A DNA stretch of 38,359 nt from Amycolatopsis echigonensis (lineage in GTDB: Bacteria > Actinomycetota > Actinomycetes > Mycobacteriales > Pseudonocardiaceae): positions 1 to 38,359 of the forward strand of contig NZ_JACJHR010000082.1 in NCBI RefSeq assembly GCF_014174495.1, given 5' to 3'. A model generated the notes under the pieces. It searched no databases, was not told the DNA's origin, and saw nothing but the letters and a program-made list of their open reading frames with translations. Both the position numbers and the translations under genes were made by a program. Shown piece after piece: positions 16,921 through 24,570 of this stretch. How positions within the stretch are numbered: the first letter of the stretch is position 1; the number at the start of each line of letters is the position of its first letter.

Positions 16921-17264
16921 GCGGCTGCGCTCCGGGCTGCTGCGGCGGGTTCGAGGGCGGCGTTCTTGCGCGGACGGCCGCGGGGCCGCTTGCGTGCGAT
17001 CACCGCGCCGCGCTCGAAGATCTCTCCTCCCCAGACACCCCACGGCTCACGCCGGGCGAGTGCTCCCGCGAGGCAGGCCTCGCGGACCGGGCAGCCGGCG
17101 CAGAACGCCTTGGCCCGCTCGAGTTCCGCGGGCGATTCGGCGAACCAGAGGTCCGCGTCGCGCGAGCGGCAGGGGAGTTCCGGCTCGGCGACGCCGTCGA
17201 GCAGGTCGCCTATGTCGAACCCTTCGGCTAAGGGACCCTCGGCGAGGGCGATGGCGGATGACAT
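16917..17264 (-). CDS. whiB7: WhiB7 redox-responsive transcriptional regulator
   Basis: 115 residues from ATG 17262-17264, which has AAAGGAG seven bases upstream. Four Cys for the iron-sulfur cluster are C32, C55, C58 and C64 in the C...CxxCxxxxxC arrangement. GVWGG (76-80) is the sigma-A-binding turn, and RPRGRPRK (93-100) is the AT-hook that distinguishes WhiB7 from other WhiB proteins. WhiB7 activates intrinsic resistance genes when ribosomes are inhibited. The 530-nt upstream leader holds a promoter, an ORF and a terminator, and a coupled basic protein gene follows. Position next to uvrD2 matches Rv3197A. Confidence 0.95.
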   Translation of the reverse strand: MSSAIALAEGPLAEGFDIGDLLDGVAEPELPCRSRDADLWFAESPAELERAKAFCAGCPVREACLAGALARREPWGVWGGEIFERGAVIARKRPRGRPRKNAALEPAAAARSAAA

Positions 17265-17352
17265 TTCCGTGCTCCTTTGCGGTGCGGTGGTGGTGTGGCG
17301 GTGGGCGATCGAACTGGACAACTTGTTCCTTTGTGTTGTGCAGCCACAAAAA

Positions 17353-17395
17353 CACGAAGGCCGCGGATCCGGTTACCGGTTCCGCGGCCTTCGTG
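17353..17395 (-). terminator. Intrinsic terminator/attenuator in the whiB7 leader
   Basis: The arms CACGAAGGCCGCGGA (17353-17367) and TCCGCGGCCTTCGTG (17381-17395) form a perfect 15-bp stem. On the minus strand it is followed by TTTTTGTGG, a proper U-tract. It sits 21 nt after the stop of the leader ORF and about 90 nt before the whiB7 start, so it must be bypassed for whiB7 expression. Attenuation of whiB7 by such a terminator is established in mycobacteria and Streptomyces; here it is inferred. A small hairpin (CCTGA/TCAGG, 17406-17420) overlaps the leader-ORF stop and could compete with it. Confidence 0.85.
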
Positions 17396-17415
17396 AGCCT
17401 TGAGTCCTGACTAGG

Positions 17416-17694
17416 TCAGGAACTTCGCTCCCGTATCGACAACGGAACACGGAACTGCTTGACGGTCGGCAGATCGACATCAACCTGCGGGTACGCGGCA
17501 ACGACGGCGGCGGTCGCGAGAGTGATGCCGGCCGGGGCCCCGTTGCGCTCAATACGACGCATGCCGTCACGGTGACGAGGCGTTCCGTCGATGTGCGCGA
17601 ACGTGGACACACCGGTGCCCTGGCGCGGGGCGGCGACGGTCGTGCAGACAGGCAGACCGGTGCCAGGGTTCGTGTGCATCAGATTGCTGATCAT
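17416..17694 (-). CDS. 92-residue leader ORF upstream of whiB7
   Basis: A 92-residue ORF, Thr/Gly/Pro-rich at its N-terminus (NPGTGLPVCTTVAAPRQG) with a C-terminal VDVDLPTVKQFRVPLSIRE. About four fifths of third positions are G or C, and the frame stays open over the whole leader, which argues for real translation. A weak GGTG-type ribosome site precedes ATG 17692-17694. It is predicted to lie on the same transcript as whiB7, with the terminator at 17353-17395 directly after it. It is much longer than the known whiB7 uORFs. It could be an independent small protein, a translation sensor for whiB7, or both. Confidence 0.6.
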   Translation of the reverse strand: MISNLMHTNPGTGLPVCTTVAAPRQGTGVSTFAHIDGTPRHRDGMRRIERNGAPAGITLATAAVVAAYPQVDVDLPTVKQFRVPLSIRERSS

Positions 17695-17792
17695 TTCACC
17701 GGCACCGCCTTTCTTCTGTCGGACTGCGCCGCGCTAGGCGGCAACCGTCGTGTTCTTCCCCAGACCGGGCCCTCTCGCCCGGGTGCCTACGC

Positions 17793-17830
17793 AGGTTATG
17801 CGCCCCGGCGCAACCGGGGCAACTTATTTT
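17793..17830 (-). promoter_or_regulatory. Probable autoregulated whiB7 promoter
   Basis: On the minus strand the AT block AAAATAAG is followed at once by -35 TTGCCC (17817-17822), an 18-bp spacer and -10 TAACCT (17793-17798). WhiB7-dependent promoters in mycobacteria carry such an AT-rich block just upstream of the -35, where the AT-hook binds. The spacer itself contains the inverted repeat CCCCGG/CCGGGG. Predicted transcript start is near 17787, giving a leader of about 520 nt. The remaining gap up to 17905 holds nothing else. Confidence 0.7.
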
Positions 17831-17905
17831 CCCAAATCTCTGCCGAAAAGCTGAAGATCGCCCGAGAGCTGCAGGTTCGCCGCATCGATCACCGCGAAGA
17901 CGCGG

Positions 17906-20005
17906 TCAAGATCGCATCGACGACCGGACCACGTCGAGCACTTCCGCGCCGAACCGCTCCAGCTTCGTCGCGCCGATCCCGGAGATCGACACCAGCGCGC
18001 CGTCGTCGGTCGGCCGTTGCTCGGCGATCGCCATCAGCGTCGCGTCGGTGAACACGACGAACGCCGGCACCTTCAACTCCCGCGAACGCTCCCCGCGCCA
18101 CGTCTTCAGCTTCTCCAGCAGCTCCTCGTCCACTGTGGACGGGCACTTCCCGCACCGCCCCAGCTTGACCTCCATGGTCTGCACCAGCGGACCGCCGCAC
18201 AGCCGGCAGCGGGCGACGTTCGACCCGGGCTTCGCCCCCTGCTGCGAACGGGCGATGCGCGCCGCCGGGTGGTCCTCCGGGATCAGCCCGTACAGGAACC
18301 GCGAACGCCGCCGGTTGCGTCGGCTGCCCGGCCCGCGGGACAGCGACCACGACAGCGACAGATGCTCCCGAGCCCGCGTGACGCCGACGTAGAACAGCCG
18401 TCGTTCCTCTTCGATCGCGGCGTCGTCGCCGTCCGCGTGCAAGATCGGCATGGTGCCCTCGGACAGGCCGACGAGAAACACCGCGTCCCACTCGAGCCCC
18501 TTCGCCGCGTGCAGCGACGCGAGCGTGACGCCTTCGACGGTCGGCGGGTGCTGCGCCGCCGCGCGCTGTTCGAGTTCCGCGACGAAGCGAGGCAGGTCCG
18601 CGTCTTCGACCGACGCCGCCAGTTCCTCGGCCAGCTCCACCAGCGCGAGCAGTGCGTCCCACCGTTCCTTCGCCGCTCCGCCCGACGGCGGCTGCTCGGT
18701 GAGGCCGACCCGCGCGAGGACCGAACGCACCGCCGTGACCAGCTCCAGCGAGGTGGGTTCCATCGACGCCGTGCGCAGCGCCGCCATCGCCTGCCGCACC
18801 TCGGTGCGCTGGAAGAACCGCTCGCCGCCGCGGACCAGGTACGGGATCCCGGCTTCGGTGAGCGCCTGCTCGTACGCCTCCGACTGCGCGTTCACCCGGA
18901 ACAGCACCGCGATCTCGCTTGCGGGCACCTCCGCGTCGAGCAGCTCGCGGACCCGCCGCGCGACCGCGCTGGCTTCGGCGGCCTCGTCCTCGTACTCGGC
19001 GAATCGCGGCTCCGGACCGTCCGGGCGCTGCCCGACGAGCTTCAGCCGCGATCCGGCCGGACGTCCGCGCGCGGCGCCGATCACACGGTTCGCGAGCGCG
19101 ACGACCTGCGGCGTGGACCGGTAGTCGCGTTCGAGGCGCACGACGGTCGCCTCCGGGAAGCGCCGCGTGAACTCCAGCAGCGACTTCGGCGAGGCACCGC
19201 CGAAGGAGTAAATGGTCTGGTTGGCGTCGCCGACGACGGTGAGGTCGTCGCGGCCGCCGAGCCACGCGTCGAGCAGCCGCTGCTGCAACGGCGTGACGTC
19301 CTGGTACTCGTCGACCACGAAGCAGCGGTACCGGTCGCGGAACTCGGCCGCGACCGCCTCGTGCTTCTCCAGAACCGCGGTGGTCTGCAGAAGCAGGTCG
19401 TCGAAGTCGAGAACCTGCGCGTTTGTCTTCAGCTCCTCGTACCAGCGGTAGACCTCGGCGACCTGCGCGACCGGCGCGGGAGTGTCGCGCTGCGTCCGCG
19501 CGGCGACCGACGGGTAGTCGTCCGGCGAGACGAGCGACGCCTTGCTCCATTCGATCTCGCTCGCCAGGTCACGCAGGACCTCGGTCTCGGTGCTCAGCCG
19601 GACGCGCTGGGCGGCTTGCGCGACGAGCCGGAACTTGTTGTCGATCAGGTCCCACGGCCGGTCGCCGACGACCCGCGGCCAGAAGTAGCGGAGCTGACGG
19701 CGCGCGGCGGCGTGGAAGGTCAGCGCCTGCGCCGCGTCGACTCCGAGACCGCGCAGCCGGGTGCGCATCTCCCCCGCGGCGCGCGTCGTGAAGGTGACGG
19801 CCAGTACCTGCCCGGGCGCGACGTGGCCCGATCGGACCAGGTGGGCGATGCGGTGCGTGATCGTGCGGGTCTTTCCGGTGCCCGCGCCGGCGAGGACGCA
19901 CACCGGGCCGCGGGGGGCCGCCGCGGCGGCGCGCTGCTCGGGATCAAGCCCGTCGAGCAGGCTCGCGCGGCTCTGCCGGCTCTGGGGAGACGATGCGATG
20001 GCCAC
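17906..20005 (-). CDS. uvrD2: ATP-dependent DNA helicase UvrD2 with HRDC domain
   Basis: 699 residues from GTG 20003-20005, matching the 700-residue mycobacterial UvrD2 (Rv3198c). The Q-motif region LDPEQRAAAAAPRGP is followed by Walker A AGAGTGKT (about 39-46), VDEYQDVTPLQQ (Walker B/motif II), GDANQTIYSFGGA (motif III), and motif VI VGVTRAREHL. A four-Cys zinc cluster (CRLCGG ... CGKC) and a C-terminal HRDC-like domain (ISGIGATKLERFG) complete it, as in UvrD2. It is a 3'-5' superfamily 1 helicase in DNA repair and replication. It is transcribed leftward toward whiB7 with its own promoter side at about 20006-20069. Confidence 0.95.
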   Translation of the reverse strand: MAIASSPQSRQSRASLLDGLDPEQRAAAAAPRGPVCVLAGAGTGKTRTITHRIAHLVRSGHVAPGQVLAVTFTTRAAGEMRTRLRGLGVDAAQALTFHAAARRQLRYFWPRVVGDRPWDLIDNKFRLVAQAAQRVRLSTETEVLRDLASEIEWSKASLVSPDDYPSVAARTQRDTPAPVAQVAEVYRWYEELKTNAQVLDFDDLLLQTTAVLEKHEAVAAEFRDRYRCFVVDEYQDVTPLQQRLLDAWLGGRDDLTVVGDANQTIYSFGGASPKSLLEFTRRFPEATVVRLERDYRSTPQVVALANRVIGAARGRPAGSRLKLVGQRPDGPEPRFAEYEDEAAEASAVARRVRELLDAEVPASEIAVLFRVNAQSEAYEQALTEAGIPYLVRGGERFFQRTEVRQAMAALRTASMEPTSLELVTAVRSVLARVGLTEQPPSGGAAKERWDALLALVELAEELAASVEDADLPRFVAELEQRAAAQHPPTVEGVTLASLHAAKGLEWDAVFLVGLSEGTMPILHADGDDAAIEEERRLFYVGVTRAREHLSLSWSLSRGPGSRRNRRRSRFLYGLIPEDHPAARIARSQQGAKPGSNVARCRLCGGPLVQTMEVKLGRCGKCPSTVDEELLEKLKTWRGERSRELKVPAFVVFTDATLMAIAEQRPTDDGALVSISGIGATKLERFGAEVLDVVRSSMRS

Positions 20006-20069
20006 CCCGCGATCCTCGCAGAGGGGGCCGACGGATTCCCGGCCGGGCACGCGGCCGTATCCTGGTCAT

Positions 20070-20798
20070 ATGGCGGGCAAGCAGGACAAGGAAGCGGCCA
20101 AGCAGGCCAAGCGGGAAAAGCGCGCTGCGAGCAAGGCCCGGCGCGGCCAGCTGTTCGAGGCGTTCAAGATGCAGCGCCGCGAAGACCCGATGCTCATCCC
20201 CTGGATGGTCGGTTCGATCGTGGTGGTCGCCGGTTTGCTCTTCGGCATCGGCTTCATTTTCAACATTCAGTGGACGCTGCTGCCGCTGGGCATCGTGCTC
20301 GGCATCCTGCTCGCCGTGATCATCTTCGGCAGGCGCGTGCAGCGCACGGTCTACGGGAAGGCCGACGGCCAGCCCGGCGCGGCCGCCTGGGCGCTGGAGA
20401 ACATGCGCGGCAAGTGGAAGGTCACGCCGACCGTCGCGGCGACGACCCAGCTCGACGCCGTGCACCGCGTGCTCGGCCACCCCGGCGTGATCCTCGTGGC
20501 CGAGGGTGCCCCGCACCGCGTGAAGAGCCTGCTCGCGCAGGAGAAGAAGCGCGTGTCGCGGCTGGTCGGCGACACCCCGATCTACGACGTGACGATCGGC
20601 CACGAAGAGAAGCAGGTTCCACTCAAGAAGCTGCAGTCGCACCTGGCGAAGCTGCCGCGCAACCTCAAGCCGGCCCAGGTCGACGCCCTCGAAGCGAAGC
20701 TGGCCGCCCTCGGCTCGCGCGGCGCGGCGATGCCGAAGGGCCCGATGCCCGCGGGCGCGAAGATGCGGAACGTGCAGCGCACCATCCGCCGTCGCTGA
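20070..20798 (+). CDS. DUF4191 domain-containing membrane protein
   Basis: 242 residues. A very basic N-terminus (KQAKREKRAASKARRGQ) is followed by two membrane segments at about 47-70 and 74-92. A soluble domain with LDAVHRVLGHPGVILVAEG and a basic C-terminal tail (RNVQRTIRRR) complete it. This is DUF4191, found as Rv2219 next to glnA1 in mycobacteria; function unknown. It is divergent from uvrD2 (65-bp gap) and ends at a bidirectional terminator facing the RDD gene. Confidence 0.85.
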   Translation: MAGKQDKEAAKQAKREKRAASKARRGQLFEAFKMQRREDPMLIPWMVGSIVVVAGLLFGIGFIFNIQWTLLPLGIVLGILLAVIIFGRRVQRTVYGKADGQPGAAAWALENMRGKWKVTPTVAATTQLDAVHRVLGHPGVILVAEGAPHRVKSLLAQEKKRVSRLVGDTPIYDVTIGHEEKQVPLKKLQSHLAKLPRNLKPAQVDALEAKLAALGSRGAAMPKGPMPAGAKMRNVQRTIRRR

Positions 20799-20811
20799 CG
20801 CTTGCTTACCG

Positions 20812-20844
20812 AAGAACCCCCGGTCCGTTCGACCGGGGGTTCTT
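20812..20844. terminator. Bidirectional intrinsic terminator
   Basis: AAGAACCCCCGGTC (20812-20825) and GACCGGGGGTTCTT (20831-20844) form a perfect 14-bp stem with loop CGTTC. A/T tracts flank both sides, serving the convergent DUF4191 and RDD genes. Confidence 0.85.
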
Positions 20845-20852
20845 TGTTTCCG

Positions 20853-21341
20853 TCAGCGCATCCGGATGACGACAGTGTTGGTGGCGCGGTCGAGCCAGTT
20901 GCGGCCGTCGGCGTTGCGCACCAGCGGCGGGAGCAGCAGCGCGGTCAGCACCATCCGGACCAGGGCGCGCCACGGGCCGACCATCGCCGCCCCGTCGAGG
21001 CGGGCCACCCGGACGCCCACCGCCGCCATGCCGGGCGTGAAGCCGAAGAACGTGACCGGAATGACCGTAATGACCGCCCAGACCGCCCCGGCCCACAGGT
21101 TGAACGTCTGCATCGCGGCTGCGTTCTGCAGGTCATAGCGCACGAAGAGCGCCGTGATCAGGGAGGCGAGCACGAGGTCGAGGACGAGCGCGAGGAAGCG
21201 CGGACCGCCGCCCGCCACCGCGCCCACGCCGGATTCGGGCAGGCCCATCGACTCGCCGCGCCACTTCGGGGCCTCGCGCGGGGCCGCCGCGGTGGAGCCG
21301 TCGCCCGCGCCCGGCAGCCATTCACCCGTCCATCTCGCCAC
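20853..21341 (-). CDS. RDD family membrane protein
   Basis: 162 residues from GTG 21339-21341. After a 50-residue polar N-terminus come a GPRFLALVLDLVLASLI segment carrying the RDD-type Arg and Asp, a second membrane segment (FNLWAGAVWAVITVIPVTF), then a GFTPGMAAVGVRV loop and a third hydrophobic segment (ALVRMVLTALLLPPLV). Many RDD proteins are small transporters or lack a known role. It matches the RDD gene between Rv2219 and glnA1 in mycobacteria. It diverges from glnA1, and the GlnR box lies between them. Confidence 0.85.
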   Translation of the reverse strand: MARWTGEWLPGAGDGSTAAAPREAPKWRGESMGLPESGVGAVAGGGPRFLALVLDLVLASLITALFVRYDLQNAAAMQTFNLWAGAVWAVITVIPVTFFGFTPGMAAVGVRVARLDGAAMVGPWRALVRMVLTALLLPPLVRNADGRNWLDRATNTVVIRMR

Positions 21342-21408
21342 CCGTCCAGGGTATGCCGGTGGCGCGGACCACATCCGGCCTGGTCGACTGGGCAGTGACG
21401 GCGGCCCG

Positions 21409-21446
21409 TTAACACCCGCGAAACATTCGGGTGACGGTCGGGCAAC
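21409..21446 (+). promoter_or_regulatory. GlnR box upstream of glnA1
   Basis: Four half-sites are spaced exactly six bases apart: TTAAC (21409-21413), GAAAC (21420-21424), GTGAC (21431-21435) and GCAAC (21442-21446). The GlnR consensus is GTNAC-N6-GNAAC repeated twice. Only the first base of the first half-site deviates. The box ends 67 bp before the glnA1 start, the usual location for GlnR control of glutamine synthetase. Confidence 0.85.
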
Positions 21447-21513
21447 ACCGCGCTCTTAGCGTGAGCCGAAGAGAGTACAGCCGCCGGTAACGAACGAGAA
21501 GGAGTCACCGAGG

Positions 21514-22938
21514 GTGCCCACTACTCCAGACGACATTCAGCGCCTCATCGCCGATGAGAAGGTGGAGTCCATCGACGTCAGGTTCTGCGACCTGCCGGGC
21601 GTCATGCAGCACTTCACGGTGCCCGCGAAGGCGTTCGACCTGGAGGCGTACGAAGAGGGTCTCGCCTTCGACGGCTCCTCGGTGCGCGGCTTCCAGTCGA
21701 TCCACGAGTCCGACATGCTGCTGCTGCCGGACCCCGAGACGGCGCGGATCGACCCGTTCCGCAAGGCGAAGACGCTCTCGCTGAACTTCTTCGTGCACGA
21801 CCCGTTCACTCGCGAGGCCTACAGCCGCGACCCGCGCAACATCGCGCGCAAGGCCGAGCAGTACATCTCGGAGTACGGCGTCGCCGACAACGTCTACTTC
21901 GGCCCGGAGGCGGAGTTCTACATCTTCGACTCGGTCCGCTTCGAGGACGCCGAGCACCTGTCGTTCCACGAGATCGACTCGATCGAGGGCTGGTGGAACA
22001 CCGGCGCCGACACCGAGGGCGGGAACCAGGGCTACAAGACCCGGTTCAAGGGCGGCTACTTCCCCGTCCCGCCGGTCGACCACTTCGCCGACCTGCGCGA
22101 CGACATCGTCCGCCAGCTGACGAACTCCGGCTTCCAGATCGAGCGCGCGCACCACGAGGTGGGCACCGCCGGCCAGACGGAGATCAACTACAAGTTCAAC
22201 ACGCTGCTGCACGCTGCCGACGACCTGCAGCTGTTCAAGTACATCGTGAAGAACACCGTGTTCGCCGCGGGCAAGACCGCGACGTTCATGCCGAAGCCGC
22301 TCGCCGGCGACAACGGCTCGGGCATGCACTGCCACCAGTCGCTGTGGAAGGACGGCCAGCCGCTGTTCCACGACGAGTCCGGCTACGCGGGCCTGTCCGA
22401 CACGGCGCGGCACTACATCGGCGGCCTGCTCAAGCACGCGCCGAGCCTGCTGGCCTTCACCAACCCGACGGTGAACTCGTACCACCGCCTGGTGCCGGGC
22501 TTCGAGGCCCCGGTTTCGCTCGTGTACTCGCAGCGCAACCGCTCCGCCTGCGTCCGCATCCCGATCACCGGCAACAACGCGAAGGCCAAGCGCGCCGAGT
22601 TCCGCTGCCCGGACTCCTCGGGCAACCCGTACCTGGCGTTCTCCGCGATGATGATGGCCGGGCTCGACGGCATCAAGAACAAGATCGAGCCGCCGGAGCC
22701 GATCGACAAGGACCTCTACGAGCTGCCGCCCGAGGAGGCCAAGAACGTCAAGCTGGTCCCGGGCGACCTGGGCACCGTGCTGGACACCCTGGAGCAGGAC
22801 CACGACTACCTGCTCGAGGGCGGCGTCTTCACGCCCGACGTGATCGAGACGTGGATCCAGTACAAGCGCGAGAACGAAATCGACCCGCTGCGGCTTCGCC
22901 CGCACCCGTACGAGTTCTCGCTGTACTACGACGTGTGA
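21514..22938 (+). CDS. glnA: Type I glutamine synthetase
   Basis: 474 residues from GTG 21514, with AAGGAG upstream. It makes glutamine from glutamate, ammonia and ATP. Conserved GSI signatures are present: FDGSSVRGFQSIHESDM near the N-terminus, the metal-ligand Glu region GPEAEFYIFD, GQTEINYKF, the ATP-binding GSGMHCHQSLW and a late NPTVNSYHRLVPGFEAP loop. The adenylylation Tyr is in DLYELPPEE (about residue 402), so it is the GSI-beta type regulated by adenylyltransferase. It is the primary glnA1 in its DUF4191-RDD-glnA1 context. Transcription is probably controlled by GlnR through the box at 21409-21446. Confidence 0.97.
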   Translation: MPTTPDDIQRLIADEKVESIDVRFCDLPGVMQHFTVPAKAFDLEAYEEGLAFDGSSVRGFQSIHESDMLLLPDPETARIDPFRKAKTLSLNFFVHDPFTREAYSRDPRNIARKAEQYISEYGVADNVYFGPEAEFYIFDSVRFEDAEHLSFHEIDSIEGWWNTGADTEGGNQGYKTRFKGGYFPVPPVDHFADLRDDIVRQLTNSGFQIERAHHEVGTAGQTEINYKFNTLLHAADDLQLFKYIVKNTVFAAGKTATFMPKPLAGDNGSGMHCHQSLWKDGQPLFHDESGYAGLSDTARHYIGGLLKHAPSLLAFTNPTVNSYHRLVPGFEAPVSLVYSQRNRSACVRIPITGNNAKAKRAEFRCPDSSGNPYLAFSAMMMAGLDGIKNKIEPPEPIDKDLYELPPEEAKNVKLVPGDLGTVLDTLEQDHDYLLEGGVFTPDVIETWIQYKRENEIDPLRLRPHPYEFSLYYDV

Positions 22939-22960
22939 TCTGAACTCGCACTACGTGAAT

Positions 22961-22987
22961 GGCCCGTCAGCATCTCGCTGGCGGGCC
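22961..22987 (+). terminator. Terminator of glnA1
   Basis: GGCCCGTCAGC (22961-22971) and GCTGGCGGGCC (22977-22987) pair with one G-U wobble around loop ATCTC, 22 bp after the glnA1 stop, followed by GTTCGCGTTT. Confidence 0.75.
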
Positions 22988-23073
22988 GTTCGCGTTTCTC
23001 AGCCGTGTGGGCCCGAGCCGCTGTGAACGCTGTGACGCATAGGGCTAGGACGCGGACGATCTCGCGGAGGAGA

Positions 23074-23799
23074 TCACCGGGGTTCCGGGGGTGGGGCCGC
23101 TTCGGCGCGGATGATCGCCGAGTACAGCTTGGGGCCGACCTCGTGGGTACGGCGGACGTCCACGTTCACGAGACCCGCGGAGTGGAGCAAGGCGCGGTAA
23201 TCGTCAGCGGTGAGTGCGCCGCCTAGGCATTCCTTGTCGGCGGCCGCGCGTTCCGCGTCGGTCAGGGTTTCCTCGGCGAGGAGGTCCGTCACGCCGAGGC
23301 GGCCGCCGGGACGCAGAACTCGCGCGATTCCCGCGAAGACAGCTGGTTTGTCCGGCGACAGGGCGATGACGCAGTTGGAGATCACCACGTCCACCGTGTT
23401 GTCCGGCAAGGGAATGGCCTCGATCGTGCCCTTGACGAACTCGACATTCGCGAGGCCCGCCTGCGCGGCGTGCCGACGGGCGAGGGCAAGCATTTCGTCG
23501 GTCATGTCGAGGCCGATGGCACGGCCGGCGGGTCCGACGCGCCGGGCGGAAAGCAGTACGTCCAGGCCGCCGCCGGAGCCGAGGTCGAGGACAGATTCGC
23601 CGGGGCGCAGGTCCGCGACGGCGAGCGGGTTTCCGCAGCCGAGACTGGTGGCCGCGACTGTTTCGGGGACGTCCTCCTCTGCGTAGTGCACTGCGCCGAG
23701 CCGGTCGGATTCGGACAGCAAGCCGGTGGCTTCTCCGGCCAACGCTCGCCGGGCCGCATTGGCGTAGCGTTCTCGGACCGCGTCCTGGTCAGGGCTCAT
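23074..23799 (-). CDS. arsM: Arsenite S-adenosylmethionine methyltransferase ArsM
   Basis: 241 residues. SAM-binding motif VLDLGSGGGLDVL is preceded by the LGCGNP segment typical of ArsM. Three Cys at 55, 143 (SNCVIAL) and 191 (KECLGGAL) correspond to the conserved arsenic-binding Cys. It methylates As(III) to mono-, di- and trimethyl species. Start ATG 23797-23799 overlaps the arsR stop by 4 nt (ATGA), so it is the last gene of the arsenic operon read leftward. With ArsI across the operator, methylated arsenicals could also be demethylated. Confidence 0.92.
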   Translation of the reverse strand: MSPDQDAVRERYANAARRALAGEATGLLSESDRLGAVHYAEEDVPETVAATSLGCGNPLAVADLRPGESVLDLGSGGGLDVLLSARRVGPAGRAIGLDMTDEMLALARRHAAQAGLANVEFVKGTIEAIPLPDNTVDVVISNCVIALSPDKPAVFAGIARVLRPGGRLGVTDLLAEETLTDAERAAADKECLGGALTADDYRALLHSAGLVNVDVRRTHEVGPKLYSAIIRAEAAPPPEPR

Positions 23800-24128
23800 C
23801 TGGGTACCTCGCAAGCGACGTCAGCAAAGGGGACGGCGGTGCGGCCCATGACGACGTCGGCCGCGCTCGGGAAGCAGGACAGACACCGCTCGTTGATCTG
23901 GTACAGCCGAGCGGTGCCGTGCGGTCGCACGAGGACGAACCGGGCTTCGGTGAGGATCTTCAAATGCGCCGAGACAGTTGATTGGCTCACGCTCACCTGC
24001 TCGACGATCTCGCCGACCGGCAGCGGGCGGCCCGCGGAGGCGATCAGGTGCAGGATCTGTACGCGCGTCGGGTCCGCGAGCGCGCGGAACCATCCGGCGT
24101 AGGTTTCCGCGGCAGCACGGTCCAGCAC
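23796..24128 (-). CDS. arsR: ArsR/SmtB family repressor (arsM-associated)
   Basis: 110 residues from GTG 24126-24128, chosen because AAGGAGG lies five bases upstream; the longer ATG 24143 start would run into the operator. The winged helix has VSQSTVSAHLKIL as recognition helix. A C-terminal pair C82/C85 in RCLSCFPSAADVVMG and C106 are candidate As(III) ligands, unlike the classical CVCDL type at 25628-25990. A 16-bp palindrome lies directly upstream, its likely operator. It overlaps arsM by 4 nt. Confidence 0.9.
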   Translation of the reverse strand: MLDRAAAETYAGWFRALADPTRVQILHLIASAGRPLPVGEIVEQVSVSQSTVSAHLKILTEARFVLVRPHGTARLYQINERCLSCFPSAADVVMGRTAVPFADVACEVPR

Positions 24129-24136
24129 GACAGCCT

Positions 24137-24169
24137 CCTTCATCGTCTATCGACGATAGACGATGAAGG
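24137..24169. promoter_or_regulatory. 33-bp perfect palindrome, probable ArsR operator
   Basis: Two 16-bp arms (CCTTCATCGTCTATCG, 24137-24152, and its complement, 24154-24169) meet at a central A. The palindrome lies between the arsC stop (24172) and arsR start (24128). It may be an operator at an internal promoter, or an RNA hairpin separating the two halves of the operon. Confidence 0.7.
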
Positions 24170-24171
24170 GG

Positions 24172-24570
24172 TCAGCTGACCAGGTCGGCGAGCAGGGCCT
24201 GGACCCTCCGGTCGATCTCGTCGCGAATGGGGCGGACCTGCTCGACCGGGAGGCCTGCCGGGTCGTCGAGCTGCCAGTCCAGGTAGCGCTTGCCGGGGAA
24301 GACCGGGCAAGCATCGCCGCAGCCCATGGTGATGACCACATCGGCCGAGTGCACGCCCTGAGTGGTGAGGGGCTTGGGAATTTCGCGCGACAGGTCGATG
24401 CCGAGTTCGGCCATGACCGCGACGACCGCGGGGTTGATCGTGTCGGCTGGCGCGGACCCGGCGGAGCGGACGAGCACCCGGCCGCATGCGTGATGGTGCA
24501 GCAGTCCGGCCGCCATCTGCGAGCGCCCGGCGTTGTGGACGCAGACGAAGAGCACCTCGGGGGTGGTCAT
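24172..24570 (-). CDS. arsC: Arsenate reductase of the low-molecular-weight phosphatase type
   Basis: 132 residues from ATG 24568-24570, with GGAGG seven bases upstream. The P-loop C10-VHNAGR-S is intact, and two further Cys (C84, C88 in GCGDAC) lie at the usual position, as in thioredoxin- or mycothiol-linked arsenate reductases. In this group of actinobacteria mycothiol/mycoredoxin is the likely electron donor, by inference. It is coupled to acr3 (ATGA overlap). It turns arsenate into arsenite for Acr3 export or ArsM methylation. Confidence 0.92.
   Translation of the reverse strand: MTTPEVLFVCVHNAGRSQMAAGLLHHHACGRVLVRSAGSAPADTINPAVVAVMAELGIDLSREIPKPLTTQGVHSADVVITMGCGDACPVFPGKRYLDWQLDDPAGLPVEQVRPIRDEIDRRVQALLADLVS

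Noticed and set aside
17889..19550. 553-residue minus-strand ORF
   Set aside because: Alternative frame of uvrD2 with Arg/Gly-rich product and no helicase motif.
18017..20869. 950-residue plus-strand ORF across uvrD2 and DUF4191
   Set aside because: Antisense shadow; it would overlap two well-supported genes and lacks domains.
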